A program made the translations under genes and the position numbers. From DATFLS01 sp964413425 (GTDB taxonomy: Bacteria > Fidelibacterota > JAANXI01): a DNA stretch of 17,069 bases. Position 1 is the stretch's first letter; each line of letters opens with the position of its first letter. The notes beneath the pieces were generated by a model. It did no database searches. It was not told the DNA's origin and saw only the letters and a list, made by a program, of their open reading frames with translations. This document shows, piece after piece, positions 7,412-15,607 of this stretch. Location: positions 1 to 17,069 of the forward strand of contig CAYPST010000093.1 of assembly GCA_964413425.1 (NCBI GenBank), written 5' to 3'.

Positions 7412-7808
7412 TAGTAATGAGTCTGTTTAGAAAACGCAGAGATCGCAAAGACCGCAAAGGGCGCAAAGGGCGCAAAGAAATAATAAGGATTTATACTGTC
7501 AAACCGAAAAAATCTTTGGATGCATCACATATATTTAATAAACAGTTGCTCATTCAATTACTTTGTGTTTTTGACCTGTTTTTTAAACACTCTCATTAGT
7601 AATGAGAGTGTTTAGAAAACATAGGCCTGATACAAGATGCTGAATCCGACTTATATTTATTATGTATACACAATATCTGCAAAATTTATTACGCTATTTG
7701 GACGGATATAATTTCTATTTTCTCTGCGTTCTTTGCGGCCTCTGCGCCCTTTGTCCCGTGGTCACGGGATCTCTTCGAGGCGTTTTCTAAATAGACTCAG
7801 TAGTAATG
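7412..7808. mobile_element. MITE-like element with terminal inverted repeats and a central palindrome
   Basis: Ends at 7419-7437 (GAGTCTGTTTAGAAAACGC) and 7780-7798 are inverted copies matching at 18 of 19 bases. Both are flanked by TAGTAATG (7412-7419 and 7801-7808), a possible 8-base target duplication. Inside each end lie 9-base repeats of the CGCAAAGGG type (7435-7479; inverted at 7722-7755). TCCCGTG/CACGGGA at 7754-7769 forms a further hairpin. Near the middle is a perfect 15-base inverted repeat around one base (7584-7614), itself containing a third TAGTAATG (7597-7604) and two inverted copies of a related end. The whole could be two abutting elements of about 190 and 200 bases. It carries no gene, so it would depend on a transposase elsewhere. 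Confidence 0.5.
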
Positions 7809-8312
7809 CAGGCGGGGTATTCCTGAATACAGCCATAAGTTATCATTCATATTACCTGTAACACACCCGGTCACTTCCGGGATACAAGTCAGGAATTTAC
7901 AGGGGTGCACTGTTAGCCCAACCGCACATCAGAAGTACGAGCATTCCTTTGATGGATTTCCGACAGGATACGCAGGATTAATAACTGCCCTTCCAATAAG
8001 GATGGGCAAATGTCATTGCCTTTATCTTTCACGTCGATTCCTGGAAACAAAGAATCTGTGTAAAGCAGGGGTGTTAGCCCTTCTTTATTCACCCGTTCAT
8101 TACAGCTCACTGTATTCCCGGGTTTCTCCATCCTCTATTGAGCCATACCTCTGGTTTTTTTACGGCTCCTCAAAAAAGCACTAACAGCACCCTGCTCTCA
8201 CAGATTTGTGTCCCATTCCTTCCTTCACATGCACTTCTTGTTTTACTCTTTTTACTCATTTTCCGCATACGCTTTCTCTCGTGTTCAGACGATGATGCCC
8301 CCACCATCACTT
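7809..8312. other. Intergenic stretch, no supported gene
   Basis: About 500 bases without a credible coding frame or RNA. The segment near 7952-7976 (GACAGGATACGCAGGATTAA) resembles an intergenic motif common in environmental genomes. The minus-strand frame over 7913-8131 lacks protein-like composition and a ribosome site. Nothing else recognised. Confidence 0.35.
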
Positions 8313-8720
8313 TTATCCGATTGCTCCCGGGCCGGATAAATAGTGTTTCCGAATTCGCTCCTTATTCAAAACCGATATAGAATCGAGCATTTTATCAGCT
8401 GTCTGCTTTTTTCCGTATTGCAGACACAGACTGGCCGCTCTCAAATGAAAATCGAGAAGGGCGTCAGGCTGGGAAGATAGCCGGGAGCGCACGATGCCCA
8501 GTAAGAAAGTGTAATCGATCTTTCTGATCGAATGGAATCCTTCTTCCCCGGATATTTCATCCCAGTGTGAATTGAGATACCGTTCCTGTTGTGATTTAAT
8601 TGATTTGAAATGTTCCAGAATCTCCTCGCCAACATACTCAACAATCAAATTTACAAACTCGGTATAGAAGATGGATGAGACAGTTTTATGAGGTATTCTT
8701 TGTTCCAGAGATTGATTCAT
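8313..8720 (-). CDS. Hypothetical protein, helical, possible TPR-like region
   Basis: A 135-residue soluble protein I do not recognise. Predicted content is almost all helical. Residues from about 95 to 125 (DALLDFHLRAASLCLQYGKK and on through TADKMLDSI) have the spacing of a tetratricopeptide helix pair. The N-terminal half is charged, with EEILEHFKSIKSQQERY. There is no signal peptide, membrane segment or metal motif. The coding case rests on amphipathic helices, normal composition and a GAGG just before the ATG. That ribosome site lies inside a short palindrome (CTATCC-TC-GGATAG, 8723-8736), which could let a regulator or hairpin mask it. The lipoprotein gene 96 bases upstream is on the same strand, so co-transcription is possible. 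Confidence 0.6.
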   Translation of the reverse strand: MNQSLEQRIPHKTVSSIFYTEFVNLIVEYVGEEILEHFKSIKSQQERYLNSHWDEISGEEGFHSIRKIDYTFLLGIVRSRLSSQPDALLDFHLRAASLCLQYGKKQTADKMLDSISVLNKERIRKHYLSGPGAIG

Positions 8721-8722
8721 TC

Positions 8723-8736
8723 TATCCTCGGATAGT
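8723..8736. promoter_or_regulatory. Palindrome overlapping the ribosome site of the 8313-8720 gene
   Basis: CTATCC-TC-GGATAG has six-base arms. It covers the minus-strand GAGG immediately before the start codon at 8720. The overlap could control translation or mark an operator. The arms are short, so it may be chance. Confidence 0.25.
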
Positions 8737-8816
8737 TATTTACACGATTGTTCGCCGCTTCGTATGGCATAGAGTCATCAATGGGCTGTATACCTTTTTC
8801 ATTCCTCCGTAAAAAA

Positions 8817-9350
8817 TTACTCCAGCCAGCACCAGCCATAACGACTGAAATGCGACAATTCTGCCATGAATGTCCCACCAACTTTCACAACCTCATATTG
8901 TTCACCGGTATCAATATTTACAGCCAGTTCTGGTGCATTTGCAAGCCATCCGGCATTGACTACCAGCTTACTCACTTTCCCTTCCTCAAAGTAAATGTGT
9001 TCTCCTCGGGGAACTCCCTGCCCGGTGACTGAAAAAACCAGCGCCCCTTCTTCGTTGATATCAATGGACAGCGCAAGAAACATGTCTTCTGCAAGTGCAC
9101 CCGGGGGAATCTGCACATAATTGCTGAAAGTAGCGGCACCTCCCAAGGTCCCGCCTTCCTCGCTGCTAATCCATTTTCCAACACGAACACCCTTGGCCAA
9201 TCCGAGTGCTTCTGCACTGGCCTTAATTAAATGGATGTTCCCCTCCCGTTGGGTAAGCGGTTCGGTGGGAACATTCTGGCAGCCAATAACAACTATTCCT
9301 GCGGCAAGCAGAATAGTAAAAATCATTGGGTAGAGTGTAGATCTTCTCAT
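8817..9350 (-). CDS. Lipoprotein with ZU5-like domain
   Basis: A 177-residue secreted protein. MRRS plus a hydrophobic run leads to a lipobox VIGC with the lipidated cysteine at residue 24. No aspartate follows at +2 (it is Q), so outer-membrane sorting is plausible by the usual rule for Gram-negatives. The mature part contains VQIPPGALAEDMFLALSID (about residues 78-96), the IPPGAL hallmark of ZU5-like beta-sandwich domains. It ends with LSHFSRYGW, a phrase common at the end of such secreted domains. The role is probably structural or adhesive at the cell surface; no enzyme motif is seen. AAGGAGAG precedes the ATG by about seven bases. Palindromic motifs at 9501-9677 lie 150-330 bases upstream, in the region that must hold its promoter. 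Confidence 0.75.
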   Translation of the reverse strand: MRRSTLYPMIFTILLAAGIVVIGCQNVPTEPLTQREGNIHLIKASAEALGLAKGVRVGKWISSEEGGTLGGAATFSNYVQIPPGALAEDMFLALSIDINEEGALVFSVTGQGVPRGEHIYFEEGKVSKLVVNAGWLANAPELAVNIDTGEQYEVVKVGGTFMAELSHFSRYGWCWLE

Positions 9351-9500
9351 AACAACTCTCCTTTATGTGTGGGGTTGGACTCCGGCAAGCTTAGTTCAAA
9401 TACCATACCAGAGACCCACAGCATAAACAATTCCCCCTAAGTCCCCTAAATTCTTATAGATAGCTAATATCTGCCGATTGAGATAAATAAGCACTAAGTA

Positions 9501-9677
9501 TGATCAATATCAGCCACTTTCTGCATAACTATGTTAATCTTTATGTAAAATCAAACATAATATATTATTTTTCATCATCTTAGTGCAATTGCATTCAATT
9601 GGCCAATTTCAACCATCTCTCACCAGATATGGCTGATTTCAGCCAACATCTATTAAAATCGTGGTATTTTTCAGCCA
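9501..9677. repeat. Four copies of a 16-bp palindromic motif, operator-like
   Basis: The copy at 9630-9645 is a perfect palindrome, TGGCTGA-TT-TCAGCCA. Degenerate copies of identical length begin at 9600 (TGGCCAATTTCAACCA), 9662 (TGGTATTTTTCAGCCA) and 9501 (TGATCAATATCAGCCA). The three rightmost are spaced 30 and 32 bases, about three helical turns. They lie in the AT-rich gap between the lipoprotein gene and the end of the exporter operon. The layout looks like cooperative operator sites. No regulator gene is seen in the window. The rest of 9351-9780 shows no gene. Confidence 0.5.
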
Positions 9678-9780
9678 CTTGTGCGGCACCTGTTAGAACA
9701 TGATCTATCAGATGCCTGAAGTTCCTTGTGGTTTGAGAACTTTCCATTTCTATCCTTTCACCGACAATTCAGACTTTTTC

Positions 9781-10443
9781 TCATAATTGGATATCCCTGC
9801 CTGTAATCAGTGACTTTCTTCCACCTTGTTCGCCATAAGCAGCAGAAAAATTCACTTTGTGCGCCCGGTGACGTCTTTTCAGTGTAGTGGCACATTCCGG
9901 TTGTGGTTCGGAGGCTTTTGCCTGGGCAGTAATCTCAAGATAAATGGCGTAAGCTCTCACCTGTCCCCTGAAGTTGGTAATGAGCTCTGTATGACGATTG
10001 TAGATAAAAGTGACCGGAAAGAACCCTGTTCCGAACACATCGGGAAATTTTTCCTGCCCATCATGCAGTACGTAAATGTCAGGATACGTTTCCAGGTGGT
10101 TTTGTTGCTCAAATATCTTGAGTGAATCCACCTGTTCAGAAGAGATCAACACCCAGGAAATTCTGGCAATTAACTCCGGATGACCAAGAACGTCCTGAAC
10201 CTGTGTTCTGCAGAATACACACTCGGAGTGGAAGTGCATGATAACCACTTCTCTTTGTGGAGAGAGTGAACTCATATCAAACCGTCCTCCGCCCAGGTTA
10301 CTGAAAACATCTAAATCCGGAAGCGTACGAATTCGATCCTGTATTTCGGCGTTCACAGCAATTTGGCGCCCTACCTGATACACCAGAGCACTGATCATCA
10401 CCACCGCCAGAATAAATATCCATAGTGCAACTTTTCTTTTCAT
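9781..10443 (-). CDS. Membrane-anchored thioredoxin-like protein (TlpA/AhpC-TSA type)
   Basis: A 220-residue protein with a single N-terminal membrane segment (residues 5-24) after MKRK, placing the rest in the periplasm. The domain is thioredoxin-like: a strand EVVIMHFHSEC leads into CVFC (C75-x-x-C78), with a later FGTGFFPVTFIYNRH region that supplies the cis-proline loop (FPVTF, about residues 142-146). The C-terminus is basic and unlike TlpA. Such proteins reduce or oxidise disulfides in exported substrates. It is the last gene of a three-gene operon, eight bases after the membrane protein, downstream of the C39 exporter. This suggests it acts on cysteines of the exported peptide or keeps the peptidase cysteine reduced; both are inferences. 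Its ribosome site is weak, so translational coupling is likely. Confidence 0.78.
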   Translation of the reverse strand: MKRKVALWIFILAVVMISALVYQVGRQIAVNAEIQDRIRTLPDLDVFSNLGGGRFDMSSLSPQREVVIMHFHSECVFCRTQVQDVLGHPELIARISWVLISSEQVDSLKIFEQQNHLETYPDIYVLHDGQEKFPDVFGTGFFPVTFIYNRHTELITNFRGQVRAYAIYLEITAQAKASEPQPECATTLKRRHRAHKVNFSAAYGEQGGRKSLITGRDIQL

Positions 10444-10451
10444 AATCCCGC

Positions 10452-11111
10452 TTACATTGTTTGTAACGTTAAAAACATGGCCACAGCGATCATCAGCATT
10501 ACTCCAAATCCGTAAGAAATTGCGACTATTGGAAAAACCTTCCGAAAGTCCGCCCGCAGATATTCCTTCAGGATCCCCGAGACCACCACCACATACAACA
10601 ACTCAAAGAGATTCAATTTTTGCAGGGGCAGATGTAACCACCCCGGCAATGACTCGCTGTTAAGAAGACCCAACACCGATAAAGGAAAGAATCCCTCAAG
10701 ATCCTGGATGATTTCCGGACGAAGAACAGTCAGAATCCAGGTGAATTGGACGCCAGTGGCAAACAGGAACACAAACTCCCCAAACAGCCCCGCTTTGAAA
10801 ATGCGTCTGAATCTCACATCATACCCAGCCAGCAATGTTCCGGTGTTTATACATATGGCACTGTATCCAACCTTTAACGGAATTGTGATAAACAATAACA
10901 CATATCCAACCCATTCAAACCGCTGCCGAAAGCGAACTAATCCGGTTAGAGTTTTTTCCGGAAGTATATCTTCATAGGATCTCAAGATGAATTCCTCCGT
11001 AACAAGGGCATTGTTCATCCCGAATTGGTACAGGGCATACATGACCAGCAAAATGTAAAATAAAATCCATCCATCTATCCCGGCGATTCTCGATACCGCA
11101 GTATTGTTCAT
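10452..11111 (-). CDS. Five-helix membrane protein of the peptide export operon
   Basis: A 219-residue integral membrane protein with about five membrane segments (residues 13-30, 67-90, 106-130, 166-183 and 192-216) and a soluble loop at 35-60. It resembles the Yip1-type membrane proteins found beside C39-peptidase exporters in Bacteroidetes-like genomes, but I do not recognise conserved catalytic residues. Its ATG follows the exporter's TAA with no base between, so the two are translationally coupled. It may be an accessory or immunity component of the export system. Confidence is high that it is a gene and low on the role. Confidence 0.72.
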   Translation of the reverse strand: MNNTAVSRIAGIDGWILFYILLVMYALYQFGMNNALVTEEFILRSYEDILPEKTLTGLVRFRQRFEWVGYVLLFITIPLKVGYSAICINTGTLLAGYDVRFRRIFKAGLFGEFVFLFATGVQFTWILTVLRPEIIQDLEGFFPLSVLGLLNSESLPGWLHLPLQKLNLFELLYVVVVSGILKEYLRADFRKVFPIVAISYGFGVMLMIAVAMFLTLQTM

Positions 11112-13364
11112 TTACCCATATTTATTCATCACTAATGAATTTTCACTCTCCTCAAACAGATGATCCGAAAATGACTGAGAAAACAGATTCTCCTCCTGTA
11201 TGAGTTCTTCCGGGCTTCCCTGCTGCGATACTTGTCCTTCCTCGATCACGATAATTCGGTCTGCATATCTGGCACAGGGTGCCTGGTGGGTCACCATCAG
11301 CACACCCATTTTTTCTGTTAATCGTGTCACCAAATTCAAAATCCATTTTTCCGTATTCCGATCCATTTCTGCTGTCGCCTCGTCGAGTAAAAGGAACTGC
11401 GGATTCTGAGATAACGCCCGTGCGAACGCAACCAACTGACGTTGTCCACCCGAGATGTTCGCCCCCTGTTCCCCCAGCAAGGTTCCGTATCCCTGGGGGA
11501 ACCGTGAAAAAAACCGGTTCAGCCCGTACCCTTCACACATAAGAATGATATCCTCGAATTCGTCCGGGGAGGCCCCTAAGGCAATATTTTCCAATAGTGT
11601 GCCGTTAAAAATATTTATGTGCTGAGGAACCACCCCCAAGACTTTCCGCCATCCGGAGACTGACACTGTTTTCCATGAGAGAGATCCGTTGATAATCAGC
11701 TCACCGCTCTCGGGCTCATAGAATCGTTGCAGTATCTGAAGCAAGGTAGTCTTTCCACACCCGCTTTCGCCCAACAGGGCAACAAACTCTCCATGACCCA
11801 CCTGAAAGGAAACATCGTGCAATAACGCCCGGCGACCCGGGAATCGAAACGTCAGATCAGTAACACTCAGGGACTTAAAATCTCCGATGTGATGATGCAT
11901 CGATGCCTCCCTTTCATACTCTGCGTCCAACGAGGTGAATTCGTACATTCGGTCAAAAGCAACCCGGGCTTCCTGCAGCCTGAGATTTGTTAATGCCAGA
12001 CTCATTGCAGAGGGAATCAGCATATGTACCATTTGCAGCATGGCGACGAGCACTCCCAGCTGGAGCGCACCTCCGAACACCATGAGAGCGCTCCACGTCA
12101 GGATTCCAATGAGCAGCGTGGTGCCCACCAGTTCTGCCCAAAAATTAAATCGGGCACTGATATGACCAAGGCGCTGAATGCGTGCCTGATAGACACTATA
12201 AATACGGTGAGTGCGCACCGCCAGCTGGGACTCCTTATTTTGTGTTTTGATGGCAGCCATCCCCCGAATGGTATCCACATAATTGCTTTCATTCGCCGAA
12301 TGGGCGGACATCACCTCTCTCTGGCTCTGCAATATGGGATGATGGTAGCGAAACGTCAGACAGAAAAACAGCGGGAGGCTCCCGAGCGCCAGTAACCCAA
12401 GAGGAACATTGTAAGAAAAAATAAAAGTTGATGCGGTAATCACCAGTAACACGTCAATCATAATATCCCCGATAACATAGGCTACGGCGCCCTGAAGCCG
12501 GTGGGTATCGTTCATGCGTGCAATAAGATCCCCAATCTTTCTGGAAAAAAAGAACGATTGAGGCAGGTAAACCAATGAACCAACGAAATGACTGATGACT
12601 CGGGTATTAAACTCCTTCCGCTGATCGATGAGAAACCGTTGCCTGATATATGACAATCCATTCTTCGCAAAGAGGAGAAACGCCAGCAATACCACACCAA
12701 GTATCAGTTTGACTCTGTCGCGATCCGGCAGGATTTCATCGATTAATTTCTGGGAAAAAATTGCCGTGGATATACTCAGGACGGCAATACCCACGCCCAG
12801 CGCCAGGGCTAAACCCAGGATGTTCAGATCATCCCGGACCAGAGTGAGCATCCAGTTCCATTTATCTTTTCGCACGGCGGATCGCTTCCGAAATCGCCCG
12901 GTCGGTTCCAGAGCCAGGGCTGATCGTGAAGGCCATACTTCCTCCAGATCGGAATCGGACCATGTTTGAATCCCGCTCCCCGGATCGCTGATAAGCAAGT
13001 GTCCCTCATCATATCCGTAACAAACAACGTAATGTTGTAACCGTTGATCCTTCAGTATATGCAGGATACAGGGAAACCGGAGATCCTGAATATTCCCCGG
13101 CTCGACAGTGTACGCAGTTGCTTTCAATCCCACCTGTCTGGCTGCCTGATATAAACCCAACAAGGTAGTGCCTTCCTGATTCGTCCCGCTCCTCTCTCTG
13201 AGTTGCTCTGGCCTCTCTTCCCCGTCAAAATATCGCATGACCGCTGCAAGACATGCCACCCCGCAGTCGGTTTGATCCTTCTGAGGAATAAAGGCTTTCC
13301 GAACCCGTTTTGGAACGTGCAAGGATTTCTTCATATCGATGGTTTTCAGATCAATCAGTTTCAC
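11112..13364 (-). CDS. C39 peptidase-domain ABC exporter (bacteriocin/peptide type)
   Basis: A 750-residue peptidase-containing ABC transporter that would cleave a double-glycine leader and export the mature peptide across the inner membrane. The N-terminal C39 domain has its catalytic set: C34 in QTDCGVACL, H111 in LQHYVV and D127 in SDPGSG. A six-helix membrane domain follows (about residues 180-450). The ATPase has Walker A GESGCGKTT (532-540), Q-loop Q581, signature ISGGQ (637-641), Walker B LLLDE (D661, E662) and switch histidine H693. The longest frame begins with GTG at 13364; an internal ATG at 13334 would give 740 residues and keeps the whole C39 domain. Neither has a strong ribosome site. 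It is the first gene of the operon. No precursor peptide with a GG leader was found nearby. Confidence 0.92.
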   Translation of the reverse strand: MKLIDLKTIDMKKSLHVPKRVRKAFIPQKDQTDCGVACLAAVMRYFDGEERPEQLRERSGTNQEGTTLLGLYQAARQVGLKATAYTVEPGNIQDLRFPCILHILKDQRLQHYVVCYGYDEGHLLISDPGSGIQTWSDSDLEEVWPSRSALALEPTGRFRKRSAVRKDKWNWMLTLVRDDLNILGLALALGVGIAVLSISTAIFSQKLIDEILPDRDRVKLILGVVLLAFLLFAKNGLSYIRQRFLIDQRKEFNTRVISHFVGSLVYLPQSFFFSRKIGDLIARMNDTHRLQGAVAYVIGDIMIDVLLVITASTFIFSYNVPLGLLALGSLPLFFCLTFRYHHPILQSQREVMSAHSANESNYVDTIRGMAAIKTQNKESQLAVRTHRIYSVYQARIQRLGHISARFNFWAELVGTTLLIGILTWSALMVFGGALQLGVLVAMLQMVHMLIPSAMSLALTNLRLQEARVAFDRMYEFTSLDAEYEREASMHHHIGDFKSLSVTDLTFRFPGRRALLHDVSFQVGHGEFVALLGESGCGKTTLLQILQRFYEPESGELIINGSLSWKTVSVSGWRKVLGVVPQHINIFNGTLLENIALGASPDEFEDIILMCEGYGLNRFFSRFPQGYGTLLGEQGANISGGQRQLVAFARALSQNPQFLLLDEATAEMDRNTEKWILNLVTRLTEKMGVLMVTHQAPCARYADRIIVIEEGQVSQQGSPEELIQEENLFSQSFSDHLFEESENSLVMNKYG

Positions 13365-13520
13365 CGACCCACAAGAAATTCGCCTATATATATTTCAAAT
13401 TCTATGCCAGTACAGTTCACTGGAAAAAATGTACCACTGCAAGCTCCTGTTATTTTAGATTTTATACATATTCCACAGAGGAGTGCGACAAAGAAAATCA
13501 GGCCATGTTCTCCATGAAAC

Positions 13521-13559
13521 TCGAGCCATAGCTCGAGTCAGAGTAGAGCTATGGCTCGA
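13521..13559. repeat. Fourteen-base inverted repeat
   Basis: TCGAGCCATAGCTC (13521-13534) and GAGCTATGGCTCGA (13546-13559) are exact inverted copies with an 11-base spacer. They lie upstream of the exporter operon and of the divergent esterase gene. As RNA on either strand this forms a strong hairpin. A related copy is at 13775-13790. Confidence 0.6.
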
Positions 13560-13789
13560 CCTGGTATCTCAATGATTTTTGGAGGAGAGACGGGAATTCT
13601 TCGCAGAACCCCGACCCTTTTCATAACAAAGCTTCTGTGTGATGTGGGGAAAAACACAATCCCACCGGTACTCACTGTTCGGTGGTATACAAATGTAACC
13701 GGAGATAGAGATCTCGACCCGATTCCTTCATTCAGATATGCACGTATCCCTTTATTTTCAGTGATTCTGAAAAAGTCGAGTTATAGCTC
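13546..13789. mobile_element. Possible small inverted-repeat element
   Basis: GAGCTATGGCTCGAC at 13546-13560 and GTCGAGTTATAGCTC at 13775-13789 are inverted copies matching at 13 of 15 bases and enclose about 244 bases with no protein-like frame. A third copy in the opposite orientation adjoins the left end. This could be a non-autonomous element or the remains of one. No target duplication was recognised. The rest of 13365-13998 holds no gene I can support. Confidence 0.3.
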
Positions 13790-13947
13790 GGCCCATTCCG
13801 TTCGGTTATCGTTTTCACCAGACAAACACCACTCCTGACTGATAGGTGCTATTCATTCATTGTTCATCCGGAATAATTTCTTTCAGTTAATAATGGGTTT
13901 CTCTAATTTCTTGCAGGTGGTCATCAATATGCCTTACAATAAAACAG

Positions 13948-13964
13948 ATACTCGATACGAGTAT
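13948..13964. promoter_or_regulatory. Palindrome just upstream of the CE15 esterase gene
   Basis: ATACTCG-ATA-CGAGTAT has seven-base arms. It sits 34-50 bases before the esterase start codon, where an operator or a 5' UTR hairpin could control expression. No regulator is adjacent. Confidence 0.35.
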
Positions 13965-13998
13965 TGTATTGCCATACCTAATTTAAGGAGAGAGACAC

Positions 13999-15294
13999 AT
14001 GCGATTCTCTGCTCTGCAGTTTCTGCGTACTCTCATCGTATTTGTCCTGGCCTTCGGAGCCGGAACCATGAACGGTAACGGACAGGACATCATTTATAAC
14101 GAATCGGCGGTCCCCGAATACACCCTCCCGGATCCCCTCATCCGATCCGACGGATCCCGGGTTACCGATGCTGAAACCTGGTGGAACGTGCGGCGTCCGG
14201 AGATCCTGCGATTATTCGAGACTCAGGTGTACGGGGAATCGCCCGATCCGCCTGCGGATATGCACTTTGAAATCACTGCTACCGAAAAATCGGTATTGGG
14301 CGGAAGAGGAACCCGGAAACAAATAGCGGTCTATTTTGCCGCGAAGCAAGACCGGCCGCGGATGGACATATTGCTCTATATCCCGGAGAACGCACCGGCA
14401 CCGGTCCCGGCGTTCGTGGGATTGAATTTCTACGGGAATCACACCATCTATCCGGATGCGGGGATTTCCATTACAGATCAATGGGTCTCGAATAGCGAGG
14501 AATTTGATATCCGGAATAACCGGGCCACCGAGACCTCCCGGGGTGTCCGGCATCAGCGCTGGCCGGTAGAGTGTATCCTGGACCGCGGCTATGCGCTGGC
14601 CACTATCTACTACGGTGATCTGGACCCCGATTTCGATGATGGCTTTCAGAACGGGATCCACCCTTTGTTTTATGAACCGGGACAACCCAAACCAGCCCCG
14701 GACGCATGGGGAGCGATCAGCGCCTGGGCCTGGGGACTCAGCCGGGCCATGGATTATTTCGAAACCGACGCTGCTGTCGATGAAAACCGCGTGGCAGTCA
14801 TAGGCCACTCCCGGCTGGGCAAGACTTCACTCTGGGCAGGCGCCAGAGATCAGCGATTCACCCTGGTGATATCGAACAATTCCGGCTGCGGGGGTGCCGC
14901 CCTCTCCCGGCGACGGTATGGTGAAACGGTCGAGCGCATCAATACCTCGTTCCCTCACTGGTTCTGTGACAATTTTACCCAATACAATAATAACGAAGAC
15001 GCGCTGCCGATCGATCAACATATGCTGCTAGCGCTCATCGCACCCAGACCGGTGTATGTGGCCAGCGCCGAACAGGATCGCTGGGCGGATCCCCGGGGAG
15101 AATTCCTCTCCTGCAAACACGCCGATCCGGTGTACCGGCTGTTAGGCACCTCAGGATTTCCGGCAGACGAAATGCCGGCCCTGAACGAACCGCAAATGGG
15201 TGCCATCGGCTACCATATTCGTCCCGGCCGACACGATGTCACCCTCTATGATTGGGAACGGTATCTTGACTTCGCTGATACGCACCTGAAATGA
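13999..15294 (+). CDS. CE15 glucuronoyl esterase-like alpha/beta hydrolase, secreted
   Basis: A 431-residue alpha/beta hydrolase with a Sec signal (hydrophobic residues 11-22, cleavage near GNGQ). The nucleophile elbow GHSRLGKTSLWAGARD places the catalytic serine at S271 with the neighbouring R272. The catalytic histidine is H412 in PGRHDVTLYDW. VISNNSGCGGAALSRRRYGE (from residue 290) and VYVASAEQDRWADPRGEF (352-369) are typical of bacterial CE15 enzymes. These cut the ester between lignin alcohols and the 4-O-methyl-glucuronic acid of xylan. Asparagine occupies 293-294, so the acid may be D360 after the later strand, as in some bacterial members. AAGGAGAG precedes the ATG. The gene is alone, without xylanase or SusCD neighbours, so its place in biomass degradation is inferred from family only. 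Confidence 0.87.
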   Translation: MRFSALQFLRTLIVFVLAFGAGTMNGNGQDIIYNESAVPEYTLPDPLIRSDGSRVTDAETWWNVRRPEILRLFETQVYGESPDPPADMHFEITATEKSVLGGRGTRKQIAVYFAAKQDRPRMDILLYIPENAPAPVPAFVGLNFYGNHTIYPDAGISITDQWVSNSEEFDIRNNRATETSRGVRHQRWPVECILDRGYALATIYYGDLDPDFDDGFQNGIHPLFYEPGQPKPAPDAWGAISAWAWGLSRAMDYFETDAAVDENRVAVIGHSRLGKTSLWAGARDQRFTLVISNNSGCGGAALSRRRYGETVERINTSFPHWFCDNFTQYNNNEDALPIDQHMLLALIAPRPVYVASAEQDRWADPRGEFLSCKHADPVYRLLGTSGFPADEMPALNEPQMGAIGYHIRPGRHDVTLYDWERYLDFADTHLK

Positions 15295-15560
15295 GTCTAT
15301 CTGGGAAAACGCTCCGGTAGGGCCTCTGTCTCAACGGTGACCACGATCGCGAAAAAATAACAACTACATGAAGCACCGAAACACACTGATAACCCGAATT
15401 ATTCATACTGTTCTTGAAGCCGCTTCTGGAAAATTGTTCATATATTTATCCGGTGCTCGGGTATGGATCCGAGTTTTCACTCCTCCCCCAAATCAAATGT
15501 CTGCATTTGATGTCGGCAGAACAGGTGTGTCTGGAAAAAAGGACCGGACCTCCCTCCGCA

Positions 15561-15607
15561 TCGGTTCATTTCATCCGGGCCACCCGGAAACCGGTTCATT
15601 TCAACCG
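15561..15607. mobile_element. IS21-like end repeats, remnant
   Basis: TCGGTTCATTTCATCCGG (15561-15578) and ACCGGTTCATTTCAACCG (15590-15607) are near-identical repeats 29 bases apart. Paired GGTTCATTTTCAACCG-type repeats occur inside the ends of many IS21-family insertion sequences. No istA or istB coding remains were seen, so this would be a leftover end. A hairpin (15492-15511) lies just upstream. Confidence 0.3.

Noticed and set aside
7185..7475. Minus-strand frame with LRPLRSLRSLR start
   Set aside because: The repetitive start is a readout of the 9-base CGCAAAGGG repeats; the rest covers the structured region.
7435..7479. CRISPR array from the regular CGCAAAGGG units
   Set aside because: Nine-base contiguous units with no spacers.
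9699..9785. 28-codon plus-strand frame beginning MIYQMPEVP as a possible exported peptide
   Set aside because: No ribosome site, no double-glycine leader, and it runs into the antisense end of the thioredoxin-like gene.
13365..13520. Small precursor peptide upstream of the C39 exporter
   Set aside because: All minus-strand frames here are cut by stops within about 15 codons and none has a GG leader.
13551..13838. Plus-strand 95-codon frame
   Set aside because: Begins inside the inverted repeat, has no ribosome site and lacks protein-like composition.
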